Part shown: positions 48,658-58,537 of the stretch, piece by piece
How positions within the stretch are numbered: position 1 is the first letter of the stretch
Layout: each line of letters begins with the position of its first letter
NCBI RefSeq assembly: GCF_000238775.2
Contig: NZ_AFEJ02000001.1
Location: 992,001 to 1,056,000 of the forward strand
Source of the DNA: Acaryochloris sp. CCMEE 5410
Lineage (GTDB): Bacteria > Cyanobacteriota > Cyanobacteriia > Thermosynechococcales > Thermosynechococcaceae
Reading direction: 5' to 3'
DNA: 64,000 bases
Program-made: the position numbers and the translations under genes
The notes under the pieces: model-generated
Seen by the model: only the letters and a program-made list of their open reading frames with translations
What the model was told of the DNA's origin: nothing
The model's database searches: none

Positions 48658-49563
48658 TCCTTGAGGGCGAACGAGGAGGACTAACACCATGGCTAGGAGG
48701 GCGATCGCAAGTTTGTATTCCGTGGGAAGCCAATAGGTGCTGACTTCTTGGGCGATACCGATCACCATTGCACCTGCGATCGCACCGTAAGGATTGCCAA
48801 TACCACCCAGGACTACCGAAGCAAACATGGGCAAAATCAGAAACCAGCCCATATTCGGTCGCACCGCTGTAATCAGGCCATACATGCCCCCGCTCAAGGC
48901 CGTTAAGCCTCCAGCCAACACCCAGGTCCACAGCACCACCCGGTTAACATCAATTCCTGAGACGCTGGCAAGATCAATATCATCGGCCACGGCTCGCATG
49001 GCCTTACCAATTTTGGTGTATTGCAAGAGGCAGTGCAGACCGACGACCGCCAAAATCGCCAGACCAATCACAATTAAACGATAGTAGGGGATTTTGACCA
49101 CGCCCAAGATTTCAGCCGCCTTGGCCACCGGCAAGTCATAGCTTTTGTTGCCGCCGCCCCAGATAAAAATAATGCCGTTGCGAATAAACAGGGCAAGGCC
49201 AATTGAAATAATAATTAGCGTTGTGGATGTGGCTCTGCGATCGCGCATCTTGGCCCAGATCAAAAACTCGCAGATCAAGAATCCGCCAATCGTAACGATC
49301 GTAGCGAGAATAATTGAGATCCAAACATTGGCTTGGGCAAACAAACTATCTAACCAGTCCACTCCAAATACCACATGGTTTAGAACTTGGGTATTAAACA
49401 GAAAGGTCAGAAATGCCCCCGTAGTCATAAAGTCCCCGTGGGCAAAATTCGGCAAACGGAGAATGCCATAGGTGAGGGTGAGGCCAACTGCCGCTAGAGC
49501 AATAATACTGCCCACAGCAATTCCATTAATAAATAGCTGTGCCAGATCTAGGACTAGATCCAT
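48637..49563 (-). CDS. natD: Branched-chain/neutral amino-acid ABC permease (LivH/NatD type)
   Basis: 308 residues with about eight membrane segments. The LivH-family N-terminus INGIAVGSIIALAAVGLTLTYGILRLPNFAHGDFMT is clear, and the ABC-interaction loop is KAMRAVADDIDLASVSGID. In cyanobacteria the N-I neutral amino-acid system has such a permease, encoded apart from its other subunits, which matches the lack of partners here. ATG at 49563 with AGGA immediately upstream. The symbol is my best match from memory. Confidence 0.82.
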   Translation of the reverse strand: MDLVLDLAQLFINGIAVGSIIALAAVGLTLTYGILRLPNFAHGDFMTTGAFLTFLFNTQVLNHVVFGVDWLDSLFAQANVWISIILATIVTIGGFLICEFLIWAKMRDRRATSTTLIIISIGLALFIRNGIIFIWGGGNKSYDLPVAKAAEILGVVKIPYYRLIVIGLAILAVVGLHCLLQYTKIGKAMRAVADDIDLASVSGIDVNRVVLWTWVLAGGLTALSGGMYGLITAVRPNMGWFLILPMFASVVLGGIGNPYGAIAGAMVIGIAQEVSTYWLPTEYKLAIALLAMVLVLLVRPQGLFRGTI

Positions 49564-49588
49564 TCCTACTGTTCCTGTTATGGGTCAA

Positions 49589-49604
49589 TGCTTAGCGCTA
49601 AGCA
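49589..49604. promoter_or_regulatory. Perfect 16-bp palindrome upstream of natD
   Basis: TGCTTAGCGCTAAGCA, identical on both strands, 26-41 bases before the natD-like start codon. A candidate operator, or a leader hairpin if transcription starts further upstream. Confidence 0.45.
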
Positions 49605-49717
49605 AGAAAATCATACAGCTTCAGGTCCCAGAACGCATGGGGATCGGGTTTTCGCAATATCAATCGCTAGATGTTTAGAATCTTGCTTAATGATGTTCTT
49701 TGCAATCCTAGCCGCCA

Positions 49718-50530
49718 ATGTCCTCAACGCCTGAAGATAGTCCTATCTCCCAAAAGCTAGGCTGCCATAAGTACTCAATAGATAACTGTATTCTCATCAA
49801 GGCCAATGTTGAAGCAGTGACGTCTGTGATCAGGGAATATTTTGAGCTTGAAGTGCTTTCCCACTGTACGTTGTCAGATTATATTGATGTTGAAAAAAAT
49901 TCCCGACGAGAAGTAGAGCATCAGCATCAAGTTAGTCAATCTAGACCCAACAAATCATTTCCTCCAATACGGTGGGCAATTCCAGCCTGGCAATTTAAGG
50001 GGCATCAATGGACTATTTTGCCGCTATCTGGAACAGAAGAGGCGCTCGCTTTTGCACTATCGCTATTGTTAAAAACTATTGTCATCACTTTTCATGACAG
50101 TGATCATGCAAGTTATAAAGAGTTCAAAGTATTTGGAGACGAATGTCTACTTGAGCACTATTTGTATGGAGCTGAGTGCGGAGAAATCCTAACCAACTAT
50201 TGGGACATCATTTTTGAAGATTATGATTCAGATACTTTTTGGTACCGTGATCACCACTTCAAAAGTGTGGTTAGAACTGTAAATGAAACTGAATTAAGAA
50301 AGGCCGCAATTTCAAGAAAATGGGATTGGGACGATCGGGGCTTTTTAGATACTTGCCTCAGATATTTTGAGGCTTACATTCCCTTGTTAAAAGAAACGCC
50401 ATATCATCACCACAGCGAAGCTAAAACAACCTTTCATCGGTGGGATAACAATGTTATGCGGCTCGATCTCATCCTTATGCCCTCTAACTGGAAATATCTA
50501 GATTGGACAATCCCCAAACAGGTCATATAA
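49718..50530 (+). CDS. Hypothetical protein
   Basis: Not recognised. 270 soluble residues with no signal peptide or membrane segment. Features seen: WAIPAWQFKGHQWTILPLSGTEEALAFALSLLL followed by KTIVITFHDSDHASYKEFKVFGDE, an acidic stretch IIFEDYDSDTFWYRD, and a Trp-rich end (MPSNWKYLDWTIPK). The middle suggests an alpha/beta fold that reports on a protein or immunity-type interaction, but I assign no function. Divergent from natD. Confidence 0.7.
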   Translation: MSSTPEDSPISQKLGCHKYSIDNCILIKANVEAVTSVIREYFELEVLSHCTLSDYIDVEKNSRREVEHQHQVSQSRPNKSFPPIRWAIPAWQFKGHQWTILPLSGTEEALAFALSLLLKTIVITFHDSDHASYKEFKVFGDECLLEHYLYGAECGEILTNYWDIIFEDYDSDTFWYRDHHFKSVVRTVNETELRKAAISRKWDWDDRGFLDTCLRYFEAYIPLLKETPYHHHSEAKTTFHRWDNNVMRLDLILMPSNWKYLDWTIPKQVI

Positions 50531-50702
50531 GAACAGTCCCAATCATTAGGTCTATGAGATTTCGGTAAGTCCGCTTTTGTTGAAGAGTGTCAACAAACTG
50601 GCAGACTACAAAAAATAATGCTGGAAACCTATCATTTTGACTCCACTCAGAGTACAGCTCAAACAGATCGGCTTGTTACACCCTTGTCAGCAATACCATG
50701 GC

Positions 50703-51230
50703 TTATGAACATCGATAGCGAACTAAAGCGTTATTGCCATCGATCGCAGTTAGAGTATTTTGATCCTCCGAAAGCTGAAATTCTCTTTCGGTCAGCCACG
50801 TTTCGCCTTCACCCGATAACTCAACCTTCACTTTCAGGGTTGTCTTTCCGTCACTTACAACCTCTTTAATCGGCCCCTGACTTTCATAAAACTGAATCTG
50901 TTGTGATCCTATCTCTAGCCTAGTCTCGCTAGCCTGGGAACTACATTGTTCTAAATCAGCCTGCCATACCCCTTGAAATACTTGAGGAACGTCCTCATAC
51001 TGCTTTACTTCAGCCAAAGTACGGTTGGTTGTATTCGTCGATGTTTCAGGCTGTTTTGGTTCTACAGCATTGTCAGGGCTTGGCAAATCAGAGCTTGGTG
51101 CTTCGGGGCTTGGTGATGATGAATCAGGGGTTTGACTTGTAGAGCACCCTCCAATTGACACCAGTAGGGAAGTAATACAGACAACCGTAACTACACCAAA
51201 GTATCGGGAAAAGCGTTGAGAGTTCAGCAT
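50703..51230 (-). CDS. Putative lipoprotein
   Basis: 175 residues. Signal sequence with a lipobox (LLVSIGGC, Cys at about 29) predicts lipid anchoring. A Ser/Pro/Glu-rich spacer follows (PDSSSPSPEAPSSDLPSP), then a globular domain VPQVFQGVWQADLEQC...ETRLEIGSQQIQFYESQGPIKEV with a final Cys pair candidate (YRCS). It has the look of small periplasmic beta-barrel or lipocalin-like domains; function unknown. ATG at 51230. Confidence 0.8.
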   Translation of the reverse strand: MLNSQRFSRYFGVVTVVCITSLLVSIGGCSTSQTPDSSSPSPEAPSSDLPSPDNAVEPKQPETSTNTTNRTLAEVKQYEDVPQVFQGVWQADLEQCSSQASETRLEIGSQQIQFYESQGPIKEVVSDGKTTLKVKVELSGEGETWLTEREFQLSEDQNTLTAIDGNNALVRYRCS

Positions 51231-51459
51231 GGATCACAGATATAACTTGTCCACCATACCAATATTAAGATGAGTGATTGCAACGGTTATGGCCATGATT
51301 CTCAAAGAACGGATCTAGGCCGTGATGGCATCCCGATACACAAGACAGAGATCACAGCATTCAATAACTTAGGTATGAGAAATAAATTTTAGGTGCAATA
51401 TATTAGGTGTAAACCACTGAAAATCAGGTGTAAATACCCCTAATTTCTGTGAATTTAGA

Positions 51460-52284
51460 TCAAGACATGGACGATGCGAAGGGCAGTTCCTGATTGAGTT
51501 TGCCACTGACAAAGCCTTCTAGATCGAGAGTAACGTAAGTAAAGCCATAACCCTTGAAGGCTTCTACGAGTTCAGTCAGATCGGTATCTTGGACAAAAGC
51601 TGGAATCTCTACGGCAGGAAGTTCTATGCGAGCGGTATCGGCTTGCGATCGCACCCTTAAGGTCGACCACCCCAAATTACGCAGATAGCGTTCCGCCTGT
51701 CCCACCCGTCGCAATTTCTCAACCGTGATTTCTTCACCATAGGGAAAGCGAGAACTCAAACAAGGTTGAGCCGGTTTATCCCACCAGGGTAAGCCCAACC
51801 ACTTTGAGATTTCTCGCACTTCAAGCTTCGTGATCCCCACTTCTGCCAGGGGTGATCTCGTGCCTCGCTCCTTCGCCGCTTGAATGCCTGGGCGATAATC
51901 CTGGAGATCATCTGCATTCACCCCATCCACCACATAGGCATAGCCTAATTCTGCTGCCAGGGGCTTTAAGGTATCGTAGAGTTCACTTTTACAGAAATAG
52001 CAGCGATTCACCGGATTCGTTGTGTAATTGGGATTATCCATTTCGTGGGTAGCAACCACTTGATGGGAAATACCAATATCAGCTGCCTGTACTTGAGCAT
52101 CTTCAAAATCTTCTGGCAGCAGGGAGGGGGAATTAGCAGTAATCGCTAAAGCTTTATCCCTCAGCACATCAAACGCCACTTTTGCCACTAAAGTGCTATC
52201 AATGCCTCCTGAATAAGCAATCAGCGCACGTTCCATTTGGGCAAAGAGGGTTTGCAGTTGTTGCAGCTTATCCTGAACCGTCAT
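51460..52284 (-). CDS. larE: LarE-type ATP-dependent sulfur transferase
   Basis: 274 residues. PP-loop ATPase SGGIDSTLVAKVAFD (about 25-39), then NRCYFCKSELYDTLKPLA, VVDGVNADDLQDYRPG and KPAQPCLSSRFPYGE. LarE adenylates and thiolates the pyridinium precursor of the nickel-pincer nucleotide used by lactate racemase-type enzymes. The cysteine in PCLSSR corresponds to the sacrificial sulfur donor; the CYFC pair may indicate the three-cysteine, iron-sulfur type, which I cannot confirm. larB and larC are not in the window. Confidence 0.87.
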   Translation of the reverse strand: MTVQDKLQQLQTLFAQMERALIAYSGGIDSTLVAKVAFDVLRDKALAITANSPSLLPEDFEDAQVQAADIGISHQVVATHEMDNPNYTTNPVNRCYFCKSELYDTLKPLAAELGYAYVVDGVNADDLQDYRPGIQAAKERGTRSPLAEVGITKLEVREISKWLGLPWWDKPAQPCLSSRFPYGEEITVEKLRRVGQAERYLRNLGWSTLRVRSQADTARIELPAVEIPAFVQDTDLTELVEAFKGYGFTYVTLDLEGFVSGKLNQELPFASSMS

Positions 52285-52416
52285 CAGCCCTTAGTTATGA
52301 CTCCTATTCCTACAGTCTAATGTTCCTCAGGGAAAAAGGTTGGCTCGTAAAAAATGGGTGGGATAACCAAGAGTGATTATGATAGAATTAGCGTTTTGAG
52401 AAATCACGGATCGCGT

Positions 52417-52686
52417 ATGGCTTTGTTGCAAGAAAAGAAACACGAAATTATTAATGCCTATCAAGTCCACGAGACCGATACAGGCTCAGCAGACGTCCAG
52501 GTTGCCATGCTAACTGAGCGGATCAGCAAGCTTAGTGAACATCTCAAGGCCAACAAAAAAGACCATTCTTCTCGTCGGGGTCTTTTGAAAATGATTGGTC
52601 AGCGTAAGCGCCTGTTGACCTATATCATGAAAAAAGATCAAGCCCATTACCGTGAGCTAATTAAACGCTTGGGTATTCGGGGTTAA
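52417..52686 (+). CDS. rpsO: 30S ribosomal protein S15
   Basis: 89 residues from ATG 52417: [67 protein letters not shown], the S15 signature. S15 binds 16S rRNA helices in the platform. A longer frame from 52354 has no support. The upstream TATGATAGAAT stretch (52377-52387) could be a -10 region. It is followed by pam68 after 18 bases. Confidence 0.97.
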   Translation: MALLQEKKHEIINAYQVHETDTGSADVQVAMLTERISKLSEHLKANKKDHSSRRGLLKMIGQRKRLLTYIMKKDQAHYRELIKRLGIRG

Positions 52687-52704
52687 CGGTACTTTTTTTA
52701 TCCC

Positions 52705-53325
52705 ATGGCTCCTAAAACTGAAGGTAATAACACGAATAACAAGGCTGGCTTCGGTTTAGACTTAGCCGATGCTTCGGCTACTGATAACAAGAAGAAAGCT
52801 AAATCTGCCCCTAAGCTATCTCCTAAAGCTTCTAAATCCAAGAAAAAGCAGAAAAAAGCAAAGGGGAAAAAGCGAGACGCTCCTTCTTCTGTTATTCCTA
52901 AAGTTGTTAGCAATCGGATGCTTAGGCGGGTTGGGATCTTTTCCGGCATTCCCACACTATTGGCTTTTCTGACTATCCCAGCGAGCTACTTCATTACGGA
53001 GCAAGGATGGGTAGAGTTTCCCAGTACCGTCGTGCTATTTATTAGCGTTACCTGTCTTGGACTCGGTCTAGTCGGCGTCAGTTATGGGATCATTTCTGCC
53101 TCCTGGGATGAAGAACTCAAGGGATCGGCCCTTGGTATTAGCGAATTCAAACTGAACTTAGGCCGGATTCAAGAGCGTCGCCGCGTTCAAAAGGAAGAGC
53201 GAAAACGCCTCAAAGAAGAAAAAGCGAAAGAAGAAGCTAAGGCAGAGAAGGCATCGGCTAAAGCAGAATCGACTTCAACAGACACTAAAGCCGAAACCTC
53301 TGAAGAGGAGTCAGCTAGCTCGTAA
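52705..53325 (+). CDS. PAM68-family photosystem II assembly protein
   Basis: 206 residues. A Lys-rich N-terminus precedes the family core: IPKVVSNRMLRRVGIFSGIPTLLAFLTIPASYFI, a second membrane segment (PSTVVLFISVTCLGLGLVGVSYGIISASWDEE) and SALGISEFKLNLGRI. PAM68 helps early PSII assembly (CP47/D1 stages) in thylakoids. The charged, Ala/Glu/Lys-rich tail is longer than I expect. Same strand as rpsO (18-base gap) and DAHP synthase (12-base gap), so probably co-transcribed. Confidence 0.88.
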   Translation: MAPKTEGNNTNNKAGFGLDLADASATDNKKKAKSAPKLSPKASKSKKKQKKAKGKKRDAPSSVIPKVVSNRMLRRVGIFSGIPTLLAFLTIPASYFITEQGWVEFPSTVVLFISVTCLGLGLVGVSYGIISASWDEELKGSALGISEFKLNLGRIQERRRVQKEERKRLKEEKAKEEAKAEKASAKAESTSTDTKAETSEEESASS

Positions 53326-53337
53326 GGAGTCCCTCCC

Positions 53338-54396
53338 ATGATCATCGTCTTCAAAAGCGGTGCACCTGACGCAGAAATTCAGTCCCTCGATCAAGAAATG
53401 CGGGATTGGGGGCTGACGCCAGAGAAAATTGTGGGGCAACATAAGGTTGTGATTGGCCTCGTCGGTGAGACGGCTGAACTTGATCCCGATCAAATCAAGG
53501 ATCTAAACCCTTGGATTGAATCTGTCCTGCGGGTAGAAAAACCCTATAAGCGGGTTAGCCGAGAATATCGCCATGGTGAAGCTAGCCGCGTAGAGGTGCC
53601 GACGCCTAGAGGGTCTGTATTCTTTGGTGAGCCAGATCCGATTGTTCTAGTTGCCGGTCCCTGCTCTGTTGAGAACGAAGAAATGATTGTGGAGACGGCC
53701 CAGCGGGTTGCTGCGGCAGGAGCGTCTTTTTTGCGAGGGGGTGCCTATAAACCTCGCACCTCCCCCTATGCCTTTCAAGGTCATGGTGAGAGTGCCCTCG
53801 GTTTACTTGCCGCCGCCCGCGAGGAATCTGGGTTGGGGATCATTACTGAAGTCATGGACACAGCCGATGTGGAGAAAGTGGCCGAGGTTGCTGATGTGCT
53901 CCAGATTGGGGCTCGCAATATGCAGAACTTCCCTCTCCTCAAAGCAGCAGGGGCACAACCTAAGCCCGTTCTGCTAAAGCGGGGGTTATCTGCAACCATT
54001 GATGAATGGCTAATGGCAGCAGAGTATATCCTGGCCGCTGGAAATTCCAATGTCATTCTTTGTGAACGAGGCATTCGTACCTTCGATCGGCAGCATCTGC
54101 GGAATACCTTAGATCTCGCTGCAGTAGCCGTATTGAGAACTTTGACCCACTTACCCATCATGATTGACCCCAGTCATGGAACAGGCTGGGCGAAGTTTGT
54201 CCCGGCACTGGCGAAAGCTGCGATCGCAGTTGGTACTGACTCCCTAATGATTGAAGTCCATCCCAACCCCGCCAAAGCCCTTTCTGACGGCCCTCAATCT
54301 CTAACCCCCGATCAGTTCGATGCCTTAACCCAAGACCTAGCAGTAATTGGGAATGCAGTAGGTCGCTGGCCTCAAGCCGTTGCGGCGGCTGCCTAA
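53338..54396 (+). CDS. aroF: 3-deoxy-7-phosphoheptulonate (DAHP) synthase, type I-beta
   Basis: 352 residues. Condenses phosphoenolpyruvate and erythrose 4-phosphate, the first step of the shikimate pathway. Motifs: AGPCSVE, GGAYKPRTSPYAFQG, IGARNMQN, LLKRG, CERGIRTF, IDPSHGTG and MIEVHPNP. The N-terminal 75 residues (MIIVFKSGAPDAEIQSL) form the ferredoxin-like regulatory domain found in this subtype, used for feedback control in relatives. ATG at 53338 is preceded by AAGGAG. Confidence 0.95.
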   Translation: MIIVFKSGAPDAEIQSLDQEMRDWGLTPEKIVGQHKVVIGLVGETAELDPDQIKDLNPWIESVLRVEKPYKRVSREYRHGEASRVEVPTPRGSVFFGEPDPIVLVAGPCSVENEEMIVETAQRVAAAGASFLRGGAYKPRTSPYAFQGHGESALGLLAAAREESGLGIITEVMDTADVEKVAEVADVLQIGARNMQNFPLLKAAGAQPKPVLLKRGLSATIDEWLMAAEYILAAGNSNVILCERGIRTFDRQHLRNTLDLAAVAVLRTLTHLPIMIDPSHGTGWAKFVPALAKAAIAVGTDSLMIEVHPNPAKALSDGPQSLTPDQFDALTQDLAVIGNAVGRWPQAVAAAA

Positions 54397-54417
54397 GCAG
54401 ATTCAAAAACGAACGAA

Positions 54418-55017
54418 ATGGAATCTCCTGAAACCATCTGCGAGTTTTGGTTTGGCTCTAGCCAGGATGATTTGGAAATCGTCCAACAACACTCCAAGCT
54501 TTGGTGGTCGAAGAATCCTGACGTTGATATAGAAATTAAAGCCCGCTTCTCTAGCTATTTACCCAAGGTTGCTAACGGTGAACTAGAGGCATGGCAACAG
54601 ACACCCCTCGGCACTTTAGCGCTAATTCTGCTGACCGATCAGTTCTCCCGCAATATGTTTCGGGGCACGGCTCAGGCTTTTGCCTATGATGCGATCGCAA
54701 GAACGCTCTGTAAACAAGGTCTAAAAGATGGAACCGATCAATCCCTACGTCCCATACAGCGAGTGTTTTTTTACCTGCCGTTAGAGCATTCTGAATCTTT
54801 AGCAGACCAAGAACATTGCATTCAACTCTTCCAACGTCTGACTGCTGAATCAGAACCCCGCTTAAAGGATACGTTTGAGCGCTATGTTGACTTTGCTATG
54901 CGGCATCGAGATATCATTGACCGCTTTGGCCGATTCCCCCACCGCAACGCCATACTCAATCGAGACTCCACCCCAGCCGAAATAGACTTCCTAAAAATGC
55001 CTGGATCATCTTTTTAG
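54418..55017 (+). CDS. DUF924 family protein
   Basis: 199 residues with the family pattern ICEFWFGSSQDD, WWSKNPDVDIEIKARF, PLGTLALILLTDQFSRNMFRGTAQAFAYD, VFFYLPLEHSESLADQEHCIQLF and GRFPHRNAILNRDSTPAEIDFL. Helical, TPR-like fold; cellular role unknown. It follows the DAHP synthase gene on the same strand (21 bases) and may share its transcript. Confidence 0.9.
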   Translation: MESPETICEFWFGSSQDDLEIVQQHSKLWWSKNPDVDIEIKARFSSYLPKVANGELEAWQQTPLGTLALILLTDQFSRNMFRGTAQAFAYDAIARTLCKQGLKDGTDQSLRPIQRVFFYLPLEHSESLADQEHCIQLFQRLTAESEPRLKDTFERYVDFAMRHRDIIDRFGRFPHRNAILNRDSTPAEIDFLKMPGSSF

Positions 55018-55036
55018 GATTGATGGAACGAGAATA

Positions 55037-56134
55037 TTAGCTGAACGAGTCAGGTTTATGAGCAATAAAATATTTACTCATAAAATGCACTTCTTGGGCC
55101 ACATCTACAAATCCAGCAGTCTGAAGACGCTCAACAATATTGTCGGTAGAGTAATGGGGATAGAAGGGTTCATGCATCATGACCGGGAAACTATCGATTG
55201 CCGCTTTGAGTTCTGGTGAATCCTCAAGCTGAATCGAATCACAAATGACAAATACCCCACCCGGTTTGAGCACCCGGAAGCATTCATTAATCACATTCTG
55301 ACGAGCTGGAGCAGGCAGTTCATGAAACAAGAACACACTGCTGATGCCATGAAAATATTGGTCAACGTAAGGTAAGGCTTCAGCATTGGCCTGTAACAAC
55401 TGAGGTAAATCGCCCCGGTCTTGAGACAGTAACCGATTCGTCTTTTGGAGATACGTCTTAGACAAATCGACGCCATGTAGAGCGGCCTTAGGAAAGGCCC
55501 CCCGTAACTGCTTCAATGTCCGCCCAGCACCACAGGGAACATCCAGAATGCGCATTTGACTAGCAGGAATATTAGAGAAAACAGCCAGCCCTCTCTTTAA
55601 GGGAGCTAATACTCGACGGCGCATGGGATCCCCAGTCCCACCAAATAAAAGCTCTACTTGTAAATCGTAGATTTCGGCAGATTGTTCTCCTAAATACCCA
55701 TCGGTTTGATGGTGGAAGTTGCGGACGTAGTACTGGGGATAACCTTCAACATCAATTTCTGGAGCAAACTCCTGATAATTCTTCTGTGATGCTCGTTGCC
55801 AAGTCTTGGGGGCATCCAACCAAACTTGAGGATAGAGCCGAAAGAACTCATCCCAAGGATTATCAAACAATAAACTGGTGGGATATACCCCTTCTTGAGC
55901 ATCCTGCCAGTCCGTTTCCATCAGTTGACTTTGGCGTTCCTGAACTTTTTGCAGGGTTGCCTCATCCCAAGCTTGTACAGTGCTTAGATTGGGATAAAAA
56001 GTGTTTTTGAGATTTGCCAGAACTTGGCGATGGGCAACACCAAAAGCATTCTTACCTTTTTGAATCGTCTCATACGCGAGTTTAGTAGCAGATTCGGCTA
56101 TCGGAAGCTCAAAAAGATTGGGGAAGGCTTGCAT
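55037..56134 (-). CDS. Class I SAM-dependent methyltransferase
   Basis: 365 residues. A 175-residue N-terminal region of unknown function contains WDEFFRLYPQVWLDAPKTW and VEGYPQYYVRNFHHQTDGYL. The methyltransferase domain follows: MRILDVPCGAGRTLKQLRGAFP (motif I), LHGVDLSK, LQANAEALPYVDQYFHGISSVFLFHELP and VLKPGGVFVICDS. The substrate is unknown. ATG at 56134. It converges with the DUF924 gene. Confidence 0.87.
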   Translation of the reverse strand: MQAFPNLFELPIAESATKLAYETIQKGKNAFGVAHRQVLANLKNTFYPNLSTVQAWDEATLQKVQERQSQLMETDWQDAQEGVYPTSLLFDNPWDEFFRLYPQVWLDAPKTWQRASQKNYQEFAPEIDVEGYPQYYVRNFHHQTDGYLGEQSAEIYDLQVELLFGGTGDPMRRRVLAPLKRGLAVFSNIPASQMRILDVPCGAGRTLKQLRGAFPKAALHGVDLSKTYLQKTNRLLSQDRGDLPQLLQANAEALPYVDQYFHGISSVFLFHELPAPARQNVINECFRVLKPGGVFVICDSIQLEDSPELKAAIDSFPVMMHEPFYPHYSTDNIVERLQTAGFVDVAQEVHFMSKYFIAHKPDSFS

Positions 56135-56396
56135 GGATCTTAACGAAACTTTATATTTCTATTTATCATAATTCATTTTACAAAAGCGAAATAACAAAGT
56201 GTGCCAAGGATCAAAATTAGCTTATGGTGTGGTTAGCTGCGCTGTTTTTTAAGCCTAGCGTCGATATTTCGTGGTCATAATCATTCACCCATCAGTAAAC
56301 GAACAACCCATGTCCTTGTTCTCAATCATCAATCCACAGCGCAGTTGCACATAAGGTTTATCGCCAATAAACCGTTTCTCTCCGATACAACAGGGT

Positions 56397-58430
56397 ATGC
56401 AAGAACTTTCCTATTTAGAAATCCCCACGCCGAATACTGACGCTGTTAGACATTGGTTGCAATCTTCATATATTTCCCCTTCAGGCCAAAAGGTATCGAC
56501 AACCTCCGGTTGCCGATTGCAATTTTCAGGACAGTCTAGCGAACTGGCTATTTTTGTATGGTCTTTGCAGCGCACCACTTATCTAAAAGTTTTTCGGTGG
56601 GGCTCTGCTCCGGTCCCCCAGGAAAAGAAGCTGGTTAACCACTTAGAGCAGGCCTTAAGAACTCACTTCCCCTATTACTATCCCAAACCTCCCAAGATCG
56701 ACTTAGAGAAAGAGTCGATCTTTAATGCTTTGGCCAAGGACTATCCTCGCACCGTTCAATATTTTCAGCGCTTTCCGAATGGTGAATATGATCTCACCCG
56801 AGCTTACTGGTGGGAGCAACGCTGGCGTGAAGGGGTTCGTCACCCCCAGCAACCCCGACAAGTGGTGTTTGCCCAAACCGTATCAAGTACGCCTGAATAT
56901 GATTTGGTCTATTTGGGGGGTGCCCTTGGGGTGATTCATGCAGCGGTAATGGCTCGGCTGGGCTATCGAGTTCTGCTGATCGAGCGGTTGCCCTTTGGCC
57001 GGATGAACCGGGAATGGAATATCTCCCGCAGCGAGTTTGCCAATCTGATTGATTTGGGTTTATTCACCCCGGCCGAATTTGAAAGCTTAATTGCCTCTGA
57101 ATATGTGGATGGGTTTCACAAATTCTTCGACGCCAACAACCCATCCCAATGTAAAGCTCCCGTTTTAAAGACACCGACCGTTCTCAATATCGCCATCGAC
57201 TCTGAACGATTGCTGCGGTTGTGTGGTGAAAAGCTCAGACAGGCCGGAGGCGAAATCTGGGACCAAACTGAATTTCAGCGAGTGGACATTGGCGAGGCTG
57301 CCTGTGTGCAGGTGATTCATCTTCCTAGTGGTGCAGAGAAAACGGTCACAGGACGCTTGCTCGTAGATGCTATGGGAACGGCGTCTCCAATTGCCTGGCA
57401 ACTGAATGGTGGGCGTTCTTTTGATAGTGTCTGTCCTACAGTTGGAGCAGTCATTTCTGGTTTAGATCGCGAGGTTTGGGACGCCCGATACGGAGATGTT
57501 CTCAATAGCCACGGCGATATCTCGAGGGGACGGCAGCTCATTTGGGAGCTGTTCCCTGGCCAAGGGGATGAGCTAACGTTTTATCTATTCCACTACCATC
57601 AGGTCCATCCCGACAATCCCGGTTCTCTGCTGGAGATGTACGAGGACTTTTTTACAATTCTGCCGGAGTATCGTCGCTGCGATTTAGATAATTTGATTTG
57701 GATCAAGCCGACGTTTGGCTATATTCCAGGGCATTTTAGTTTGGATAGTTGCGATCGCACTATCGCATTTGATCGACTGATTGCGATCGGAGACTCAGCC
57801 TCCTTACAATCGCCCCTTATTTTCACGGGTTTTGGCTCCTTAGTTCGCAACCTACCGCGATTAACGGACTTACTAGATACCGCCCTTAAACATGATTTGC
57901 TGCAGGCTCAACACCTCAACCAAATTCGGGCTTATCAAAGTAATGTGGCCGTCACCTGGCTATTCTCGCGAGGGATGATGGTGCCCACGGGTCAACATCT
58001 GCCTCCCGAACGCGTAAATGCCATGCTCAACACCTTCTTTGGCATCTTGGAGGAAGAAGATCCAGCGGTGACAGAAGCCTTTATTAAAGATCGATTTGGC
58101 TGGTTACCCCTCAATCGTATGGCCCTCAAAGCGGCCATTACAAACCCTGCCCTACTCCTATGGATTTGGGTCATGGTCAGTTCTAAAGACTTATTCCGTT
58201 GGCTGGCTAGCTATTGGAGCTTTACCGTAGACGCCTTTGTTAACGCCCTGCTGCGGTCTTGGTTTCCACAAACTGTCCGATGGCTCCAACCTCACCTTGA
58301 GAACCGATTTCCTCAGCTCTGGTTAAGCCTATTAGCCCGAAGCTATGCAGTCACCTATTCTTTAGGACAGGCTCGGGTAGAACAAGTGCTCAAACCCCAA
58401 CCGAAATCTGAACCTGCGATTGCAAAGTAG
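56397..58430 (+). CDS. CruA/CruP-type lycopene cyclase family protein
   Basis: 677 residues. A 165-residue N-terminal extension precedes a FAD-binding flavoprotein domain: YDLVYLGGALGVIHAAVMARLGYRVLLIE. The CruA hallmark NREWNISRSEF follows, then GRLLVDAMGTASPIAWQLNGG, IPGHFSLDSCDRTIAFDRLIAIGDSASLQSPL and GFGSLVRNL. CruA-type proteins cyclise the ends of lycopene to carotenes without net redox; the paralogue CruP is less understood. Length favours CruA, but I cannot separate the two by reading. ATG at 56397. Intact, single gene with its own leader. Confidence 0.85.
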   Translation: MQELSYLEIPTPNTDAVRHWLQSSYISPSGQKVSTTSGCRLQFSGQSSELAIFVWSLQRTTYLKVFRWGSAPVPQEKKLVNHLEQALRTHFPYYYPKPPKIDLEKESIFNALAKDYPRTVQYFQRFPNGEYDLTRAYWWEQRWREGVRHPQQPRQVVFAQTVSSTPEYDLVYLGGALGVIHAAVMARLGYRVLLIERLPFGRMNREWNISRSEFANLIDLGLFTPAEFESLIASEYVDGFHKFFDANNPSQCKAPVLKTPTVLNIAIDSERLLRLCGEKLRQAGGEIWDQTEFQRVDIGEAACVQVIHLPSGAEKTVTGRLLVDAMGTASPIAWQLNGGRSFDSVCPTVGAVISGLDREVWDARYGDVLNSHGDISRGRQLIWELFPGQGDELTFYLFHYHQVHPDNPGSLLEMYEDFFTILPEYRRCDLDNLIWIKPTFGYIPGHFSLDSCDRTIAFDRLIAIGDSASLQSPLIFTGFGSLVRNLPRLTDLLDTALKHDLLQAQHLNQIRAYQSNVAVTWLFSRGMMVPTGQHLPPERVNAMLNTFFGILEEEDPAVTEAFIKDRFGWLPLNRMALKAAITNPALLLWIWVMVSSKDLFRWLASYWSFTVDAFVNALLRSWFPQTVRWLQPHLENRFPQLWLSLLARSYAVTYSLGQARVEQVLKPQPKSEPAIAK

Positions 58431-58537
58431 GGGTTTACCGAGCCAATTTTAGATAGTTGGAACTGCCGTTCTTTTTACCAATCAGAAGCAGCAAAACTTG
58501 CTAATTCGCAGGAGTAAAGAGGCGATTGATTAAATGT

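Noticed and set aside
50618-50869. 83-codon plus-strand frame
   Set aside because: Largely antisense to the lipoprotein gene, which has a convincing lipobox.
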